NCBI RefSeq assembly: GCF_001556045.1
Contig: NZ_LSIC01000017.1
Location: forward strand, 32,035 to 96,034
Source: Bradyrhizobium sp. CCH5-F6
GTDB taxonomy: Bacteria; Pseudomonadota; Alphaproteobacteria; Rhizobiales; Xanthobacteraceae
Length of the DNA stretch: 64,000 nucleotides
Direction: 5' to 3'
The first letter of the stretch is position 1. The number at the start of each line of letters is the position of its first letter. Below are positions 20,871 to 30,427 of the stretch, piece by piece. The position numbers were made by a program, and so were the translations under genes. The notes beneath the pieces were generated by a model. The model saw only the letters and a program-made list of their open reading frames with translations. It was not told the origin of the DNA and did no database searches.

Positions 20871-20955
20871 TAGCCCGGATGGAGCGAAGCGAAATCCGGG
20901 ATTCGCGCAACAGGCGATAAGGACCCGGATTGCGCTTCGCTCCATCCGGGCTACG
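20871..20955. repeat. Intergenic palindromic repeat, type B (copy 2)
   Basis: Arms TAGCCCGGATGGAGCGAAGC and its complement with inner AAATCCGGG and CCCGGATT, as at 2467-2552. It starts 10 bases after the glmM stop. Confidence 0.88.
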
Positions 20956-21066
20956 AACCTCGCAGCAGGGACCACGCATCCCAGCCATTTGCGATTGGTG
21001 GTGGTTCGGCCGTCGCCACCATCGTACCCAAGAGCTCGCGGCAGCCTGCCGCGCCGGGATGCTTCA

Positions 21067-22317
21067 GTGAACAAGCCTGTCGTCGTCTCCGAGGAAACGC
21101 TGACCGAGCCCGTCGTCGTCGCCGACGTGGCGCCCGCTGCCGCCAGGGCCGCGGGGCCGGCTTATGTCGTGCTTGCCGGCATCAGCTTCTCGCACTTCCT
21201 CAACGACACCATGCAGTCGCTGATCGCCTCGGTGTATCCGATCCTGAAGGACACCTACGCGCTCGACTTCGCGCAGATCGGCATGATCACGCTGGCTTTC
21301 CAGTTCACGGCCTCGCTGCTGCAGCCGGTGGTCGGCCACTATACCGACAAGAAGGCGCAGCCCTATTCGCTGGCGATCGGCATGGCCGCGACGTTCTTCG
21401 GCCTGTTGCTGCTCAGCGCCGCGCACCAATATCTCGTCATCCTCGTCGCCGCCGCGTTGGTCGGCCTCGGTTCGGCGGTGTTTCACCCCGAGTCGGCGCG
21501 CATCGCGCGGCTCGCGTCCGGCGGCCGCTACGGCTTTGCGCAATCGGTGTTCCAGCTCGGCGGCAGTTTCGGCACCTCGATGGGACCGGTGCTGGCGGCG
21601 CTGATCGTGGTGCCGTTCGGTCAGGGCAGCATCGCCTGGTTCTCTTCGATCGCCTTCCTCGCGATCCTCATCCTCTGGCGCATCGGCCGCTGGTACGCAC
21701 CGCAGATCAAGGCGAAGAAGGCGACCCCCGTTCACACCGAGCCGGGCGGGCCGAGCTCGCGCCGTGTCGCGGCGGCGCTGCTCGTGCTGGTCGCGCTGTT
21801 GTTCTCGAAACAGCTCTACGTCTCGAGCCTGTCGAGCTACTACATCTTCTATCTGATCGACCGCTTCGGCGTGTCGACGCAGGCAGCCCAGATCTATCTC
21901 TTCGTCTTCCTGGCGGCGAACGCTGTGGGCGCGTTTCTCGGAGGTCCGTTGGGCGATCGGTTCGGACGCAAGATCGTAATCTGGATCTCGATTCTCGGCG
22001 CGCTTCCGTTCACGCTGGCGCTGCCTTATGCGGGGCTCGTCGGCAGCGCCGTTCTCAGCGTCGTCATCGGTCTGATCATCTCCTCGACGACGTCGTCGAT
22101 CATCGTGTTCGCGCAGGAGCTGGTGCCGCACCGCTTCGGCATGATCTCCGGCGTGTTCTTCGGCGTCGCCTTCGGCATCGGGGGCCTGGGCGCGGCCGTG
22201 CTCGGCAAGCTCGCCGACCACACCTCGATCGCGTTCGTCTACCAGGTCTGTGCCTGGCTTCCGGCGATCGGGCTCCTCGCGGTATTCCTGCCCAAGCTGC
22301 CGCGGCACGTGCGTTGA
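21067..22317 (+). CDS. MFS transporter, fosmidomycin-resistance (Fsr) type
   Basis: A 416-residue major facilitator with about 12 hydrophobic segments. The Fsr signature is near the N-terminus (ISFSHFLNDTMQSLIASVYPILK), followed by FQFTASLLQPVVGHYTDK (MFS motif A type), the GLGSAVFHPESARIA stretch characteristic of Fsr-like pumps, and a second-half motif GGPLGDRFGRK. It likely exports a small drug-like or endogenous compound by proton antiport. A GTG at 21067 starts a sensible N-terminal tail (VNKPVVV); earlier in-frame starts read through repeat-flanking sequence. A clean hairpin terminator follows. Confidence 0.9.
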   Translation: MNKPVVVSEETLTEPVVVADVAPAAARAAGPAYVVLAGISFSHFLNDTMQSLIASVYPILKDTYALDFAQIGMITLAFQFTASLLQPVVGHYTDKKAQPYSLAIGMAATFFGLLLLSAAHQYLVILVAAALVGLGSAVFHPESARIARLASGGRYGFAQSVFQLGGSFGTSMGPVLAALIVVPFGQGSIAWFSSIAFLAILILWRIGRWYAPQIKAKKATPVHTEPGGPSSRRVAAALLVLVALLFSKQLYVSSLSSYYIFYLIDRFGVSTQAAQIYLFVFLAANAVGAFLGGPLGDRFGRKIVIWISILGALPFTLALPYAGLVGSAVLSVVIGLIISSTTSSIIVFAQELVPHRFGMISGVFFGVAFGIGGLGAAVLGKLADHTSIAFVYQVCAWLPAIGLLAVFLPKLPRHVR

Positions 22318-22359
22318 CGCATCCTGTCTCGCCGCCTTCCAGCTTCACACATCGTTAGG

Positions 22360-22383
22360 AAATGCGGCGAAGTCGCCGCATTT
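22360..22383 (+). terminator. Hairpin terminator after the MFS gene
   Basis: AAATGCGGCGA (22360-22370) and TCGCCGCATTT (22373-22383) are perfectly complementary with only AG between, and a T-run follows about 10 bases further (CGTTTTT). Confidence 0.75.
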
Positions 22384-22510
22384 GGCGCGGCGTTTTTGCA
22401 ACGCTGGCGAGGGGCGCGCGTGTGCGTAGAGAAAAAATCAACCTTAAAAATTAGGGTTAAGTGGCGCTTAAACATTTGCTGGCATCGTCCGGGCCGTGAG
22501 TTTCCAGAAC

Positions 22511-22533
22511 GTGAGGCGTCGGTGTTGCCTCAC
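22511..22533 (+). promoter_or_regulatory. Leader hairpin just upstream of the porin-like gene
   Basis: GTGAGGC (22511-22517) and GCCTCAC (22527-22533) form a 7-bp stem with a 9-base loop, ending 6 bases before the AAGGA ribosome-binding site of the outer membrane protein. It could affect mRNA stability or translation; whether it does is unknown. An AT-rich region (22430-22475) further upstream probably holds the promoter. Confidence 0.45.
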
Positions 22534-22553
22534 CGGCCAAAAGGACGAAGCCA

Positions 22554-23384
22554 ATGCGTAGCGTTAAGTCTCTCCTTGCCGCGGGTGCGGCAACCCTGAT
22601 CTCGTCGATGGCGTTCGCCGCCGACATGCCGATCGCGGCGCCCCCTCCCATGTACGCGCCGCCGGCTCCGCCCGCCGATTTCGGCGGCTGGTATCTGCGC
22701 GGCGACATCGGCATGACCAACCAGAGCGCCAAGCGCATCGAGAGCGCGCTGCCGGCCGGATATACGAAGTCCACGGAGGGTCTCGGTTTCGACTCTTCGC
22801 CGCTGTTCGGCCTCGGCGTCGGCTACCGCTTCAACAACTGGTTCCGCGGCGACGTGATCGGCCAGTACCGTGGCAAGGCCAATCTGCACGGCAGCGACAA
22901 CGTCGTTGGACCCGGCTTCGTCGGCGTCAATAATTACAGCGGCAGCAAGTCCGAGTGGGTCGTCATGGCCAATGCCTATGTCGACCTCGGCACCTGGTGG
23001 TGCATTACGCCGTTCATCGGCGCCGGTGTTGGTGGCTCCTACAACAAGATCAGCGGCTTCCGCGACGACGGCGTGTCGTACAGCCCCGGTCTGAACAACA
23101 GCGTCGCCTACTTCGCCGACAACGGCAAATGGAACCTCGCCTGGGCCGCTCATGCCGGTCTCGCCTACAAGGTCAATCCCGGGTTCACCGTCGAACTGGC
23201 CTACAGCTACATGAATCTCGGCGACGCGGCGCCCGGCAACTATCGCTTGTTCGACAACAGCGCCTCCGGCCCGACTTCGATCAAGGTCAAGGATATCACT
23301 TCGCACGACGTCAAGATCGGCGTGCGCTGGGATCTCAACAGCCCGCCGGCCTACATGCCCCCGCCGCTCGTCACCAAGGGCTGA
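22554..23384 (+). CDS. Outer membrane beta-barrel protein (Omp25/RopB-like)
   Basis: A 276-residue protein with a signal peptide (SLLAAGAATLISSMAFA, cleavage before ADMP) followed by a proline-rich linker (PIAAPPPMYAPPAPPADF) and an eight-strand-type barrel: GGWYLRGDIGMTNQSA, GVGYRFNNWFRGDVIGQYR, WWCITPFIGAGVGGSYN, LAWAAHAGLAYKVNPGFTVELAYSYMNLG, and a closing strand KIGVRWDLN. This is the Omp25/RopB porin-like class of rhizobia, placed in the outer membrane. AAGGA lies 9 bases upstream. It is followed by a strong terminator and a second barrel gene, which has its own start region. Confidence 0.9.
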   Translation: MRSVKSLLAAGAATLISSMAFAADMPIAAPPPMYAPPAPPADFGGWYLRGDIGMTNQSAKRIESALPAGYTKSTEGLGFDSSPLFGLGVGYRFNNWFRGDVIGQYRGKANLHGSDNVVGPGFVGVNNYSGSKSEWVVMANAYVDLGTWWCITPFIGAGVGGSYNKISGFRDDGVSYSPGLNNSVAYFADNGKWNLAWAAHAGLAYKVNPGFTVELAYSYMNLGDAAPGNYRLFDNSASGPTSIKVKDITSHDVKIGVRWDLNSPPAYMPPPLVTKG

Positions 23385-23412
23385 TCGTCGAGTCGATCGA
23401 TTAGGACTTCTT

Positions 23413-23457
23413 AACGGCGCGGGATCATCCCGCGCCGTTTTGCTTTGCGTTTTTTTC
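23413..23457 (+). terminator. Strong rho-independent terminator of the porin-like gene
   Basis: AACGGCGCGGGA (23413-23424) pairs perfectly with TCCCGCGCCGTT (23428-23439) across a TCA loop, followed by TTGCTTTGCGTTTTTTT. Confidence 0.9.
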
Positions 23458-23551
23458 ATTGCTCGCAGCGGTGAGGCGCTCTGACGCAACCATTGATTAA
23501 GGTTAACGGGCGATGATCATCGCAACGGTTCGAGTCCGATGGAGCGTGGTG

Positions 23552-24313
23552 ATGCGTAGGCTTTTGTTGGCGGCGGCGATGTTGGGGACGGTTTCTGCCG
23601 CGCACGCGGCCGACATGCCTGACCTGCCGATCCTGCGCGGCAGCTTCACCGACGGCCTGACGACATCCGCCGTCAACTGGCAGGGCTATTACGTCGGCGG
23701 CCAGGGCGATTACGGCACCATCACCTCGAAGATTTCGTCCAGCATCAACAGCGACATGCAGTCGACCTTCGTCACGCCCGGCCCGGCCTACAACTGGCAG
23801 CCGCTCGCGGCGGCGACCAGCAACAGCGGCGGCTACGGCGTCTTTGCCGGCTATAACGGGCAATGGGACGACGTCGTGATGGGCATCGAGGCGAACTACA
23901 TTCATGGCGGCTTCAAGTCGACCTCGAGGTCGGTCGGGCAGACGTTCAACAATGTGAATGCGCTGATCGCCACCACCGCATCCTCGGCGGTCGTCGGCAT
24001 CTCCGACTTCGGATCGCTGCGCGTCCGCGCCGGTTATGCCTGGGGATGCTTTCTGCCCTATGCGTTCATCGGCGGCGGCGTCGGCTATCAGACCGTCGAT
24101 CGCTATGCGTCGGCCTCGCCTTCGCCTGTGCTGCCGGCGACGACCTACGCGAGCAAGGACAAGCTGGTCTACGGGTATTCCGCCGGTCTGGGCGTGGACG
24201 CCATGCTGGTCGGTGGGCTGTTCTTCCGAGCCGAATACGAATTCCAGCGCGTGACCGCGGACATCGAGTCGAACATCAATTCCGTCCGCGCCGGGCTCGG
24301 CTACAAGTTCTGA
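23552..24313 (+). CDS. Outer membrane beta-barrel protein
   Basis: A 253-residue barrel protein with signal peptide MRRLLLAAAMLGTVSAAHA, then ADMPDLPILRG and repeated amphipathic strands: WQGYYVGGQGDYG, GGYGVFAGYNGQWDDVVMGIEANY, GSLRVRAGYAWGCFLPYAFIGGGVGYQ, VYGYSAGLGVDAML, FFRAEYEFQRV and the typical last strand SVRAGLGYKF ending in Phe. The terminal Phe is the usual BAM recognition signal. ATG 23552 follows GGAG at 7 bases; an in-frame ATG at 23513 lies before the signal peptide and is less likely. The protein resembles the Omp31-like family; its ligand is unknown. Confidence 0.88.
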   Translation: MRRLLLAAAMLGTVSAAHAADMPDLPILRGSFTDGLTTSAVNWQGYYVGGQGDYGTITSKISSSINSDMQSTFVTPGPAYNWQPLAAATSNSGGYGVFAGYNGQWDDVVMGIEANYIHGGFKSTSRSVGQTFNNVNALIATTASSAVVGISDFGSLRVRAGYAWGCFLPYAFIGGGVGYQTVDRYASASPSPVLPATTYASKDKLVYGYSAGLGVDAMLVGGLFFRAEYEFQRVTADIESNINSVRAGLGYKF

Positions 24314-24384
24314 CGCGTGCGCATGGCGCCGATTGACAGGTCAAGCCGACCCTGATGCTGTGTCGTCCCAACGGGGCAGCAGCG

Positions 24385-24975
24385 ATGAAGATATACGGCG
24401 ACAGCAATTCCGGAAATTGTCTCAAGGTGAAGTGGGTCTGCGACAGGCTCGCGCTGCCTTACCAATGGATTGAGATCGACACTCGCAAGGGCGAGACGCG
24501 CACGCCGCAGTTCCTCGCCATGAACGGCGCCGGCCAGGTGCCGACCGTCGCATTCGACGACGGCCGCACACTGGCGCAGTCCAACGCCATCATCCGCTAT
24601 CTCGCCCGCGACAGCGCGCTGATCCCGCCCGACGCCTTCACGGCGGCCAAGATGGACGAATGGCTGTTCTGGGAGCAGTACAGCCACGAGCCCTACATCG
24701 CGGTGTGCCGCTTCCAGATCGTCTATCTCGGCAAGGACGTCTCCGAGCTCGACCCTGAAAAGGTCAAGCGCGGCTATGCTGCGCTCGACCGTATGGAGCA
24801 GCATCTCTCCGGCAGCCGCTTCTTCGCCGGCGATGAGGTTTCGCTCGCCGACGTGTCGCTGCTCGCCTATACGCGTGTCGCGCATGAAGGCGGCTTCGAT
24901 CTCGCCCGCCACGCGTCCGTCCGCCGCTGGATCGGCGAAGTCGAGGCCTTTCTCGGCCTTTCGCCGGCGCGTTGA
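24385..24975 (+). CDS. Glutathione S-transferase family protein
   Basis: A 196-residue GST: MKIYGDSNSGNCLKVKWVCD, KGETRTPQFLAMNGAGQVPTVAFDDGRTLAQSNAIIRYLA (cis-Pro and Glu/Gln-Ser gamma-glutamyl site) and the C-terminal helical domain with EVSLADVSLLAYTRVA. The SGNCLKVK segment carries the likely catalytic Ser/Cys. The ATG at 24385 is chosen because the family match begins there; ten extra residues upstream are in frame. It overlaps or abuts the next acetyltransferase gene (18 bases to ATG 24993), suggesting an operon. Confidence 0.88.
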   Translation: MKIYGDSNSGNCLKVKWVCDRLALPYQWIEIDTRKGETRTPQFLAMNGAGQVPTVAFDDGRTLAQSNAIIRYLARDSALIPPDAFTAAKMDEWLFWEQYSHEPYIAVCRFQIVYLGKDVSELDPEKVKRGYAALDRMEQHLSGSRFFAGDEVSLADVSLLAYTRVAHEGGFDLARHASVRRWIGEVEAFLGLSPAR

Positions 24976-24992
24976 GTGCGGAGTTGGATGAC

Positions 24993-25457
24993 ATGAACGC
25001 CGCAGCCGTCTCCATCCGTCCCGCGCGCCGCGAGGACGTCGCCGCCATCGTGGCGATGCTGGCCGACGATCATCTCGGCCGCGCGCGCGAGCGCGTGGAG
25101 GATCCGTTGCCCGCGTCCTATTACGAGGCCTTCGCGCGGGTCGAGCGCGATCCGAATCTTGCGCTCGTGGTGGCCGAGAGCGCGGGCAGGGTGGTCGGCT
25201 GCCTGCAGCTCGCGATCCTGCCAGGCATCAGCTCGCAGGGCGGTGTGCGCGGTCTGCTCGAGGACGTTCGCGTTGCTTCCGATTGTCGCAGCCGTGGCAT
25301 CGGCGAGCAGCTGGTGCAATGGGCGCTGACGGAAGCGAAATCACGCGGCTGCAATCTCGTCGAGCTGCTCACGCATCAGACGCGAATCGATGCGCAGCGC
25401 TTCTACAAGCGCCTCGGATTTGCGGCGAGCCATGTGGGCATGACTGTCCGCTTTTGA
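24993..25457 (+). CDS. GNAT family N-acetyltransferase
   Basis: A 154-residue GNAT enzyme: VSIRPARREDVAAIVAMLADD at the start, LALVVAESAGRVVGCLQLAI, motif A VRVASDCRSRGIGEQLVQWAL, and a closing AQRFYKRLGFAASHVGM, which is a standard GNAT ending. The acceptor is unknown. The ATG at 24993 is used; an in-frame TTG at 24972 overlaps the GST stop. It follows the GST gene directly, so they are likely co-transcribed. Confidence 0.87.
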   Translation: MNAAAVSIRPARREDVAAIVAMLADDHLGRARERVEDPLPASYYEAFARVERDPNLALVVAESAGRVVGCLQLAILPGISSQGGVRGLLEDVRVASDCRSRGIGEQLVQWALTEAKSRGCNLVELLTHQTRIDAQRFYKRLGFAASHVGMTVRF

Positions 25458-25564
25458 AGCAGCTCCGCGCGAACGTTGCGCGATCAGCGAATTCGGATCG
25501 CGCATTCGTTCATCTTAATCGGTGGTAAACTACGCATCCGTCGTTCATGTTGAACGAGGAACGA

Positions 25565-25822
25565 ATGGTGCTACGGCAACTTCTGACACCGAGCTCTGTC
25601 GGTTCGGGGATTTCGATGACAAGCTATTCAATGATCAAGGTCGGCAACGACTATGTCGTTCAGGCCAATGACGAATGCATTTTGAAGGTCGGCAGCCGCC
25701 GCAGGGCCGCGCAATTGATCAGCGATGCCACGGACCTGCTGAATGCGCTTGCCGCGGTCGAAGCCCCGGAGATCGCACCGGAGGCGCCATCACTCGCCCG
25801 TGAGGCCCCGGAACTTCCTTGA
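25565..25822 (+). CDS. Small conserved soluble protein, unknown function
   Basis: An 85-residue protein whose conserved centre is MTSYSMIKVGNDYVVQANDE followed by ILKVGSRRRAAQLISDATDLL. I recognise this as a recurrent small Bradyrhizobium-type protein without known function. The tail is a Pro/Glu-rich low-complexity stretch (PEIAPEAPSLAREAPELP). Start is uncertain: ATG 25565 has GAGGA 4 bases upstream, ATG 25547 and ATG 25616 (at MTSYS) are alternatives. It lies 79 bases upstream of serC on the same strand. Confidence 0.65.
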   Translation: MVLRQLLTPSSVGSGISMTSYSMIKVGNDYVVQANDECILKVGSRRRAAQLISDATDLLNALAAVEAPEIAPEAPSLAREAPELP

Positions 25823-25901
25823 CGACTCTTCCCGTTTCCCGTATCAGCCGCGGCGGGACACCTCCCCCCAACGGGAGGCTTACTATCTGGAAGGGTAGAT
25901 C

Positions 25902-27074
<1,173 letters not shown>

Positions 27075-27085
27075 GCTTTTTTCTT

Positions 27086-27214
27086 CACCTCTCCCCGTTC
27101 TTACGGGGAGAGGTCGGATCGCGCAGCGATCCGGGTGAGGGGCCTCTCTCGGCTTGCACCTCGCCTGTGTCTGCCCCTCACCCCGACCCTCTCCCCGTAA
27201 GAACGGGGAGAGAG
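27086..27214. repeat. Palindromic repeat type D, paired inverted units, between serC and serA
   Basis: Unit 1: CACCTCTCCCCGTTCTTACGG hairpin with GGATCGCGCAGCGATCCGGG and TGAGGGGC. Unit 2 in reverse: CCCCTCACCCC with a CTCTCCCCGTAAGAACGGGG hairpin. The elements would form a large secondary structure in a serC-serA read-through transcript and could give differential expression; this is inference. Confidence 0.85.
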
Positions 27215-27287
27215 AGACGTGACCAGAGACTTCACCACATCAGCCCAGTGGCCCGCCCTCGTTGCGGGGCGAAGGAAAACATCCCCC

Positions 27288-28877
27288 ATGACCAAACCCA
27301 AAGTTCTCATTTCCGACGCGCTCTCGCCCGCCGCCGTGCAGATCTTCAAGGACCGCGGCATCGAGGTCGACTTCCAGCCCAATCTCGGCAAGGACAAGGA
27401 CAAGCTCGCCGAGATCATCGGCAATTACGACGGCCTTGCGATCCGTTCCGCGACCAAGGCAACCGCCAAGATCCTCGAGAAGGCGACCAGACTGAAGGTG
27501 ATCGGCCGCGCCGGCATCGGCGTCGACAACGTCGAGATCCCCGCCGCCACGGCCAAGGGCATCATCGTGATGAACACGCCGTTCGGCAATTCGATCACGA
27601 CCGCCGAGCACGCCATCACACTGATGCTGGCGCTGGCGCGCGAGATCCCGCAGGCCGACGCCTCGACCCAGGCGGGCAAATGGGAGAAGAACCGCTTCAT
27701 GGGCGTCGAGATCACCGGCAAGGTGCTCGGCGTCATCGGCTGCGGCAATATCGGCTCGATCGTCGCCGACCGCGCGCTCGGCCTGCGCATGAAGGTGATC
27801 GCGTTCGATCCGTTCCTGTCGCCCGAGCGCGCCAAGGACATCGGCGTCGAGAAGGTCGAGCTCGACGATCTCCTGAAGCGCGCCGATTTCATCACCCTGC
27901 ACACCCCGCTCACCGAGAAGACGAAGAACATCATCGACGCGGCCGCGATCGCCAAGATGAAGAAGGGCGTGCGCCTGATCAACTGCGCCCGCGGCGGTCT
28001 CGTCGACGAGCAGGCGGTGGTCGATGCGCTCAACTCCAAGCACATCGCCGGCGCCGCCTTCGACGTGTTCGTCGAGGAGCCCGCGACCAAGAACGTGCTG
28101 TTCGGCCACCCCAATGTGATCTGCACGCCGCATCTCGGCGCGTCCACCACAGAAGCGCAGGAGAACGTCGCGCTCCAGGTCGCCGAGCAGATGTCGGATT
28201 ATCTCCTGACCGGCGCGATTTCGAACGCCGTCAACTTCCCCTCGATCACGGCGGAAGAGGCGCCGAAGCTGAAGCCGTTCATCGCGCTTGCCGAGAAGCT
28301 CGGCTCCTTCGCCGGCCAGCTCACCGAGACCGGCATTCTCAAGGTCGAGATCACCTATGAGGGCCACGTCGCCGAGATGAAGATCAAGGCGATCACCTCC
28401 GCGGTGCTGTCCGGTCTGTTGCGGCCGATGCTGGGCGAGATCAACGTGGTGTCGGCGCCGGTCATCGCCAAGGAGCGCGGCATGGTGGTGGACGAGATCG
28501 TGCGCGCCGCCCAGAGCGACTATGAGAGCCTGATCACCGTCACCGTCACGACCGAGCGGCAGGAGCGTTCGGTCTCGGGTACCGTCTATGCCGACGGCAA
28601 GCCGCGTCTCGTCGACATCAAGGGCATCCGCGTCGATGCCGAGTTCGGCAAGTCGATGATCTACGTCACCAACGAGGACAAGCCGGGCTTCATCGGCAAG
28701 TTCGCGAGCCTTCTGGGCGACGCCAGGATCAACATCGCCACCTTCCACCTCGGCCGCGTCGCGCCCGGCTCAGATGCCATCGCGCTGGTCGAGGTCGACG
28801 GTGCGGTGCCGGCGGACCTGCTCGCCAAGGTGCAGGCCCTGCCGCAGGTCAAGCAGGCCAAGGCGCTGGCGTTCTGA
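27288..28877 (+). CDS. serA: D-3-phosphoglycerate dehydrogenase
   Basis: A 529-residue enzyme oxidising 3-phosphoglycerate to 3-phosphohydroxypyruvate with NAD+, first step of serine synthesis. N-terminal substrate domain (KPKVLISDALSPAAVQIFKD), then Rossmann nucleotide domain with GVIGCGNIGSIVADRALGL, the catalytic Arg and Glu in NCARGGLVDE and FVEEP, and catalytic His in CTPHLGASTTEAQ. An intervening domain (residues about 310-450) and a C-terminal ACT domain (IYVTNEDKPGFIGKFASLLGDA) make this the long form of the family, probably feedback-regulated by serine. AAGGA lies about 11 bases upstream of the ATG. Confidence 0.96.
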   Translation: MTKPKVLISDALSPAAVQIFKDRGIEVDFQPNLGKDKDKLAEIIGNYDGLAIRSATKATAKILEKATRLKVIGRAGIGVDNVEIPAATAKGIIVMNTPFGNSITTAEHAITLMLALAREIPQADASTQAGKWEKNRFMGVEITGKVLGVIGCGNIGSIVADRALGLRMKVIAFDPFLSPERAKDIGVEKVELDDLLKRADFITLHTPLTEKTKNIIDAAAIAKMKKGVRLINCARGGLVDEQAVVDALNSKHIAGAAFDVFVEEPATKNVLFGHPNVICTPHLGASTTEAQENVALQVAEQMSDYLLTGAISNAVNFPSITAEEAPKLKPFIALAEKLGSFAGQLTETGILKVEITYEGHVAEMKIKAITSAVLSGLLRPMLGEINVVSAPVIAKERGMVVDEIVRAAQSDYESLITVTVTTERQERSVSGTVYADGKPRLVDIKGIRVDAEFGKSMIYVTNEDKPGFIGKFASLLGDARINIATFHLGRVAPGSDAIALVEVDGAVPADLLAKVQALPQVKQAKALAF

Positions 28878-28881
28878 TCTT

Positions 28882-29013
28882 CACCTCTCCCGAAGGGAGA
28901 GGTCGGATCGCATCGCAAGATGCGATCCGGGTGAGGGGTTGGGCTCTCACGGATTGCTGCGGCCCCTCACCCGGATTGCTGCGCAATCCGACCTCTCCCC
29001 GCTGGGGAGAGGT
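28882..29013. repeat. Palindromic repeat type D, paired inverted units (copy 3)
   Basis: CACCTCTCCCGAAGGGAGAGG with GGATCGCATC...GATGCGATCCGGG and TGAGGGG, then inverted CCCCTCACCC...GACCTCTCCCCGCTGGGGAG. The 326-base serA-thiolase gap holds this repeat and the terminator at 29081. Confidence 0.85.
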
Positions 29014-29080
29014 GACAGAGCAAGCCGGCAGAGGCGGATCTTAGCACGCTTGTCGCCACATATTCCGACCCGCGGAACAA

Positions 29081-29113
29081 CGCCGCCTCTGTCACCGGAG
29101 GCGGCGTTTTTAT
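29081..29113 (+). terminator. Rho-independent terminator downstream of serA
   Basis: CGCCGCCTC (29081-29089) pairs with GAGGCGGCG (29098-29106) over an 8-base loop, then TTTTTATTT. Confidence 0.85.
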
Positions 29114-29203
29114 TTCCCGCGCCCGCCGAACTTTGTGTACCAATGACGCCAGGAACGCTTCGTACCTACACTCCGTTCAAAATCCTTCGACAGGGAGAAA
29201 CAC

Positions 29204-30376
29204 ATGCGTGAAGCCGTCATCGTTTCCTATGCGCGCACGGGCCTCGCCAAATCCGGCCGCGGCGGGTTCAACATCACGCCGCCGATGTCGCTCGCGGCCC
29301 ACGCCATCCAGCACGCGGTCGACCGCGCCGGCGTCGAGAAGGACTATGTCGAGGACTGCTATCTCGGCAATTGCGCCCATGGCGCGCCGAACATCGGCCG
29401 CCAGGCCGCGCTGCTCGCCGGCCTGCCGAAGACCACCGCGGGCGTCTCGGTGAACCGCTTCTGCTCTTCGGGGCTCCAGACCATCGCGATGGCCGCCAAC
29501 TCGATCCGCTCGGACGGCGCCGACTGCATCGTCGCGGGCGGCGTCGAGAGCATCTCGATTCCGGGCGGCGCCACGCCGAAGGAATCGATCGATCCGGAGC
29601 TGCTCAAGGTCGCGCCCGACATCTTCATGGCGATGATCGACACCGCCGACATCGTCGCGGAGCGCTACAAGCTCAGCCGCGAATACCAGGACGAGTTCTC
29701 GCTGGAATCGCAGCGCCGCATGGCGGCGTCGCAGCAGGCGGGCAAGTACAAGGACGAGATCGTCCCGATGAAGACGAAGATGAAGGTCGTCGACAAGGCG
29801 ACCAAGGCCGAGAGCATCGTCGACTACGTCGTAGACCGCGACGAATGCAATCGCCCCGAAACCACGCTGGAAGGATTGGCAAAACTCGAGCCGGTGAAGG
29901 GTCCCGGCAAGTTCGTCACCGCCGGCAATGCCAGCCAGCTCTCCGACGGCGCCGCCGCCGTGGTGCTGATGGAGGCCAAGGATGCCGAGAAGCGCGGCCT
30001 CAAGCCGCTCGGCCGCTTCGTCGCCTGGGCGACCGCCGGCTGCGAGCCCGACGAGATGGGCATCGGCCCGGTGTTCGCGATCCCGAAGCTGCTCAAGCGC
30101 ACCGGCCTCAAGATCGACGACATCGATCTCTGGGAGCTCAACGAGGCCTTCGCCAGCCAGTGCCTGTATTGCCGCGACAAGCTCGGCATCGATCCCGCCA
30201 AGTACAACGTCAACGGCGGCTCGATCGCGATCGGCCATCCCTTCGGCATGACCGGCGCCCGTCTCACCGGCCATCTGCTGCAGGAAGGCGCCCGCCGCAA
30301 GGCCAAGTGGGGCGTGGTGACGATGTGCATCGGCGGCGGCCAGGGCGGCGCCGGCCTGTTCGAGATCTACAGCTGA
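29204..30376 (+). CDS. Thiolase (acetyl-CoA C-acyltransferase)
   Basis: A 390-residue thiolase that cleaves 3-ketoacyl-CoA to acetyl-CoA plus a shortened acyl-CoA, or condenses in reverse. N-terminal VIVSYARTGLAKSGRG, nucleophilic Cys in VNRFCSSGLQTIA near residue 89, the NEAFASQ box, catalytic His in GGSIAIGHPFGMTGARL and the second Cys in CIGGGQGGAGLFE. All catalytic residues are present. A FadA-like beta-oxidation role is likely, yet no fadB is adjacent. GGGAG lies about 7 bases upstream of the ATG. A terminator follows at 30400. Confidence 0.93.
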   Translation: MREAVIVSYARTGLAKSGRGGFNITPPMSLAAHAIQHAVDRAGVEKDYVEDCYLGNCAHGAPNIGRQAALLAGLPKTTAGVSVNRFCSSGLQTIAMAANSIRSDGADCIVAGGVESISIPGGATPKESIDPELLKVAPDIFMAMIDTADIVAERYKLSREYQDEFSLESQRRMAASQQAGKYKDEIVPMKTKMKVVDKATKAESIVDYVVDRDECNRPETTLEGLAKLEPVKGPGKFVTAGNASQLSDGAAAVVLMEAKDAEKRGLKPLGRFVAWATAGCEPDEMGIGPVFAIPKLLKRTGLKIDDIDLWELNEAFASQCLYCRDKLGIDPAKYNVNGGSIAIGHPFGMTGARLTGHLLQEGARRKAKWGVVTMCIGGGQGGAGLFEIYS

Positions 30377-30399
30377 GACCAGGCGACAGGAATGCGAAG

Positions 30400-30426
30400 G
30401 GGCACGGCACGCGCCGTGCCCTTTTT
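30400..30426 (+). terminator. Rho-independent terminator of the thiolase gene
   Basis: GGGCACGGC (30400-30408) pairs with GCCGTGCCC (30413-30421) across ACGC, followed by TTTTT; it abuts the convergent LysR gene. Confidence 0.9.
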
Positions 30427-30427
30427 G

